Assembly: GCA_002720285.1 (NCBI GenBank)
Contig: PBHT01000036.1
Location: 17,621-25,523 of the forward strand
Length of the DNA: 7,903 bases
Direction: 5' to 3'
DNA from: Acidobacteriota bacterium
GTDB lineage: Bacteria > Acidobacteriota > Vicinamibacteria > Vicinamibacterales > UBA823
Part shown: one piece after another, positions 5,847-7,903 of the stretch
How positions within the stretch are numbered: the first letter of the stretch is position 1
How the letters are laid out: every line of letters begins with the position of its first letter
Program-made: the position numbers and the translations under genes
Notes under the pieces: generated by a model
Seen by the model: the letters and a program-made list of their open reading frames with translations, nothing else
The model's database searches: none
What the model was told of the DNA's origin: nothing

Positions 5847-6614
5847 GTGTTGAAAAAAGTAGACTTAGAAAGACTTCTCAGGAGTAATGATCTAGGAAAC
5901 ACTTTATTATCAAATAGTTACATAAATTACCTGGAGAAAGTTCAGTTAGCGTCAACAGGTATTGATGCACTTGATGGGGCACTTTCCGGTGGGCTACCTA
6001 AAGGCGAGCTTTCGGAGATCGTCGGGTTACGTTCATCCGGACGAATGAGTGTGCTATGTGCGGCAATGGCAGCGGCAACCAGTCGTGGCGAGCTGGTAGG
6101 TCTTATTGACACGCTTGATACGTTCGCCCCAGGCTCGGCAGTAACATCCGGAATTAAACTATCGCATCTCTTATGGATCCGTGGGCATCCGGATACCCAC
6201 GGCGAAGACGAGGCGCACGCTCTAGGCCGGGCGCTCAAGGCGCTTGGATTGCTGCTCAATGCAGGTGGTTTCGGAATAGTCGCACTAGACCTAACCGATC
6301 TGTCAGAACGCACACTCAGTCGGATTCCGTTCACCACATGGATGCGGTTACCGCGTGCTATCAAGGGACAGCCAACAGTTTGTGTTCTGATGGGTAACCG
6401 GCCGGTTGCTCGAAGTGCAGGAGGGGTGACATTAAACCTGCAAAAGGTCGAAGACGCTGTCCGATGGTCTGGCAACATTGGCCACGGTAGCCTGCTGAGA
6501 GGTCTTGAAGTCACCGTCCGTGTGACTGGAGCACGGCGTCCGGACGACGGCCGTGCTTTCAAATTGTTCATTTCAGCTGACGCGATGCATTCCTCGTCGC
6601 TTTCCGGCTCGTAA
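5847..6614 (+). CDS. imuA: ImuA-like RecA-fold protein of the translesion mutasome
   Basis: This 255-residue protein is a RecA/SulA-like accessory factor that works with ImuB and DnaE2 in damage-induced mutagenesis. The N terminus (LERLLRSNDLG at 7-17) is a short helical lead-in. TGIDALDGALSGGLPKG at 37-53 matches the entry to the RecA fold. The Walker A position reads GLRSSGRMS at 60-68, with Arg replacing the nucleotide-binding Lys, so ATP binding is probably weak or altered. The Walker B-like strand GFGIVALDL spans 141-149. RIPFTTWMRL and the later PVARSAGGVTLNL complete the pattern. GTG 5847 is the start that retains the N-terminal LERLL segment; TTG 5850 is the neighbouring alternative, and no good Shine-Dalgarno is present. 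The first 100 bases are noticeably AT-rich compared with the rest. imuB follows after 10 bases, so they form an operon. The closest wording I recall is from Acidobacteriota. Confidence 0.85.
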   Translation: MLKKVDLERLLRSNDLGNTLLSNSYINYLEKVQLASTGIDALDGALSGGLPKGELSEIVGLRSSGRMSVLCAAMAAATSRGELVGLIDTLDTFAPGSAVTSGIKLSHLLWIRGHPDTHGEDEAHALGRALKALGLLLNAGGFGIVALDLTDLSERTLSRIPFTTWMRLPRAIKGQPTVCVLMGNRPVARSAGGVTLNLQKVEDAVRWSGNIGHGSLLRGLEVTVRVTGARRPDDGRAFKLFISADAMHSSSLSGS

Positions 6615-6624
6615 GACCCTAGCT

Positions 6625-7903
6625 ATGTTCGCTAGTGTGTATGTTGCGGGATCTCGTCGAGGCCGTTCATTATCCGGCGATCAATTCTCTAAAGATCTCC
6701 TCTCTCTGGCCCGTTACTTTTCTCCTCGTCTGGAAATGGTCGATGCGCGGACGGTTGTTTTAGATGTGACTGGACTGCGTGGAATGTGGGGCAGTCCTAG
6801 AGCGTTTGGAGCTGCCGTGCAACGGAAGGCCATCGAACAGGGGATCCACTGCCGTGTGGCGCTAGCGGCGACACGGATTGCCGCAGTTCTATCGGTCTAC
6901 GGCCGTACTGATGCACTTACGGTGATTAAGCCCGGTAGAGAAGCTACAACTATTGCCACGTTGCCTTTGGACATTCTTACAAGGGTCGCAAATTTTGGTT
7001 TGCAGAGGAATGCTGCAATACCCCTCGAAGTACGTAATCGAAACGTAAGTCGGATGATCAACATTTTTAAACGCTGGGGGCTCGCAACGCTTGGTGATGT
7101 GGCGGCACTACCGCGCGATGCACTTTTTTCAAGATTTGGCACAGAAGGTGTTATGTGGCAGAAATGCGCTTGCGGCGAGGAGTCACAGCTGTTGATTCCT
7201 ACGCCTGAAAATCGGCCATTCGAAGTGGCGCTTGACTTTGAATGGCCGGTTGAAGGGTTCGAGACGCTCGCCTCAGGACTCCGCCCGATGCTTGAGTCGC
7301 TGGTGTTACAACTCAGCCAGGCGGGTGTTGCGGCGGCTGTTTTAATTGTTCGTCTCTGGCTCGTCACACGGGTTTGGTATACACGAACGCTGCAACTACC
7401 AGCACCGATTTGCGATTCACGGATGCTCTGCACGCTTCTAGTTCTTAATCTTAAATCGCATCCGCCGCCAGCAGGTATCGATCGCGTGGTGGTCACTGCG
7501 ATTCCCGCACCCTCGCGTATTACGCAATTCTCACTGTTTGAGAAAGCTGTTCCTTCGATTGAGCAGTTATCAACTTTGTTAGCACGTCTGAAGATATTGA
7601 TGGGCTCAGAACGGTGCGGCACCCCCGTGTTATCCGAGACGCACCATCCCAATGCGTTCGACGTCGGACCTTTCGACCCGACGATGTCATCGGCAATACA
7701 TCTCGAAGCGGCAGAGGAAACCGGTCCTATCGCGATCTCACGTCGATTCCACCTTCCATTAGTTGCACAAGTGACGGTCGATTGTGGATGCCCAGTTCTA
7801 GTGTCGGCAAGTGGTGGTATCGGTCGTCGTTCGGTTGAGCGATGCGCCGGTCCATGGCGATCATCTGGACATTGGTGGGAGCAAACGCAGTCGGTCGACC
7901 AGG
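6625..7903 (+). CDS. imuB: ImuB-like catalytically inactive Y-family polymerase homolog, 3' partial, compact N terminus
   Basis: The frame is open from ATG 6625 to the window end (426 codons, no stop). ImuB is a Y-family polymerase paralog without catalytic activity that bridges the beta clamp, ImuA and DnaE2. Seen here: the family signature LLSLARYFSPRLE at 25-37, VVLDVTGL at 44-51, a linker with RWGLATLGDVAALP, the little-finger stretch TRTLQLPAPICDSRML, SHPPPAGIDRV, the clamp-binding motif Q301-F-S-L-F305, QLSTLLARL, and the C-terminal GPWRSSGHWW at 409-418. Only a few tens of residues should be missing at the 3' end. The Asp-Glu that precedes FLDVT in active enzymes aligns with Arg42-Thr43. 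Only about 30 residues precede the FSPRLE block, where canonical ImuB proteins have roughly 80-100; the 10-base gap from imuA leaves no room for more. The long antisense ORF over this gene is a shadow. Confidence 0.88.
   Translation, partial: MFASVYVAGSRRGRSLSGDQFSKDLLSLARYFSPRLEMVDARTVVLDVTGLRGMWGSPRAFGAAVQRKAIEQGIHCRVALAATRIAAVLSVYGRTDALTVIKPGREATTIATLPLDILTRVANFGLQRNAAIPLEVRNRNVSRMINIFKRWGLATLGDVAALPRDALFSRFGTEGVMWQKCACGEESQLLIPTPENRPFEVALDFEWPVEGFETLASGLRPMLESLVLQLSQAGVAAAVLIVRLWLVTRVWYTRTLQLPAPICDSRMLCTLLVLNLKSHPPPAGIDRVVVTAIPAPSRITQFSLFEKAVPSIEQLSTLLARLKILMGSERCGTPVLSETHHPNAFDVGPFDPTMSSAIHLEAAEETGPIAISRRFHLPLVAQVTVDCGCPVLVSASGGIGRRSVERCAGPWRSSGHWWEQTQSVDQ

Noticed and set aside
5942..6571. 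209-codon open frame on the minus strand
   Set aside because: It is antisense to imuA with low-complexity Ser/Pro/Arg composition, a typical shadow frame.
6897..7652. 251-codon open frame on the minus strand
   Set aside because: It lies wholly antisense to imuB, whose sense translation has clear family motifs; the translated product shows no recognisable domain.

Overview
The window reads as ordinary bacterial chromosome of moderate GC content: tightly packed genes, short gaps, frequent GTG/TTG starts, and no RNA gene, CRISPR array or insertion sequence that I can see. The best taxonomic hint is the imuA-imuB pair at the right end. The wording of both proteins (the ImuA stretch from the LSEIVG region to the RSAGG region, and the ImuB stretches SHPPPAGIDRV and QLSTLLARL) resembles, from memory, Acidobacteriota and Vicinamibacteria-like sequences. 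I could not run a search, so this placement is an inference.

Left part (1-2379, + strand): the 3' two thirds of a histidinol-phosphate aminotransferase-type PLP enzyme (hisC-like, cut by the window edge). It overlaps by four bases (TTGA) with a 542-residue FAD-dependent aromatic hydroxylase of the MhpA type. The two are probably co-translated.

Middle (2380-4250, + strand): an 88-base gap with a 7-3-7 palindrome, then the main discovery. Two apparent ORFs (2468-2722 and 2771-3538) are one gene interrupted by a single in-frame TGA. The TGA lies where this redoxin family carries its first active-site Cys, giving a W-U-P-W-C context, and a strong hairpin follows at SECIS distance. I interpret it as a 356-residue exported selenoprotein: signal peptide, selenocysteine redoxin (U85-x-x-C88), then a DsbD-alpha-like domain with a Cys pair (C332/C337). 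A NicO/UreH-type six-helix membrane protein follows 34 bases later in the same apparent operon.

Right part: a convergent MFS exporter (4338-5690, - strand), then a divergent imuA-imuB operon (5847 to the window end, + strand). ImuA and ImuB are the accessory factors of the DnaE2 mutagenic translesion mutasome. ImuB here is very compact at its N terminus, carries a beta-clamp-binding QFSLF motif, and is cut just before its C-terminal end by the window edge. A dnaE2 gene would be expected just beyond 7903.

Functionally the window joins unrelated modules: aminotransferase/hydroxylase metabolism, envelope thiol-selenol redox, export, and DNA-damage tolerance. The selenoprotein is the part most likely to be misannotated by standard pipelines and most worth following up.
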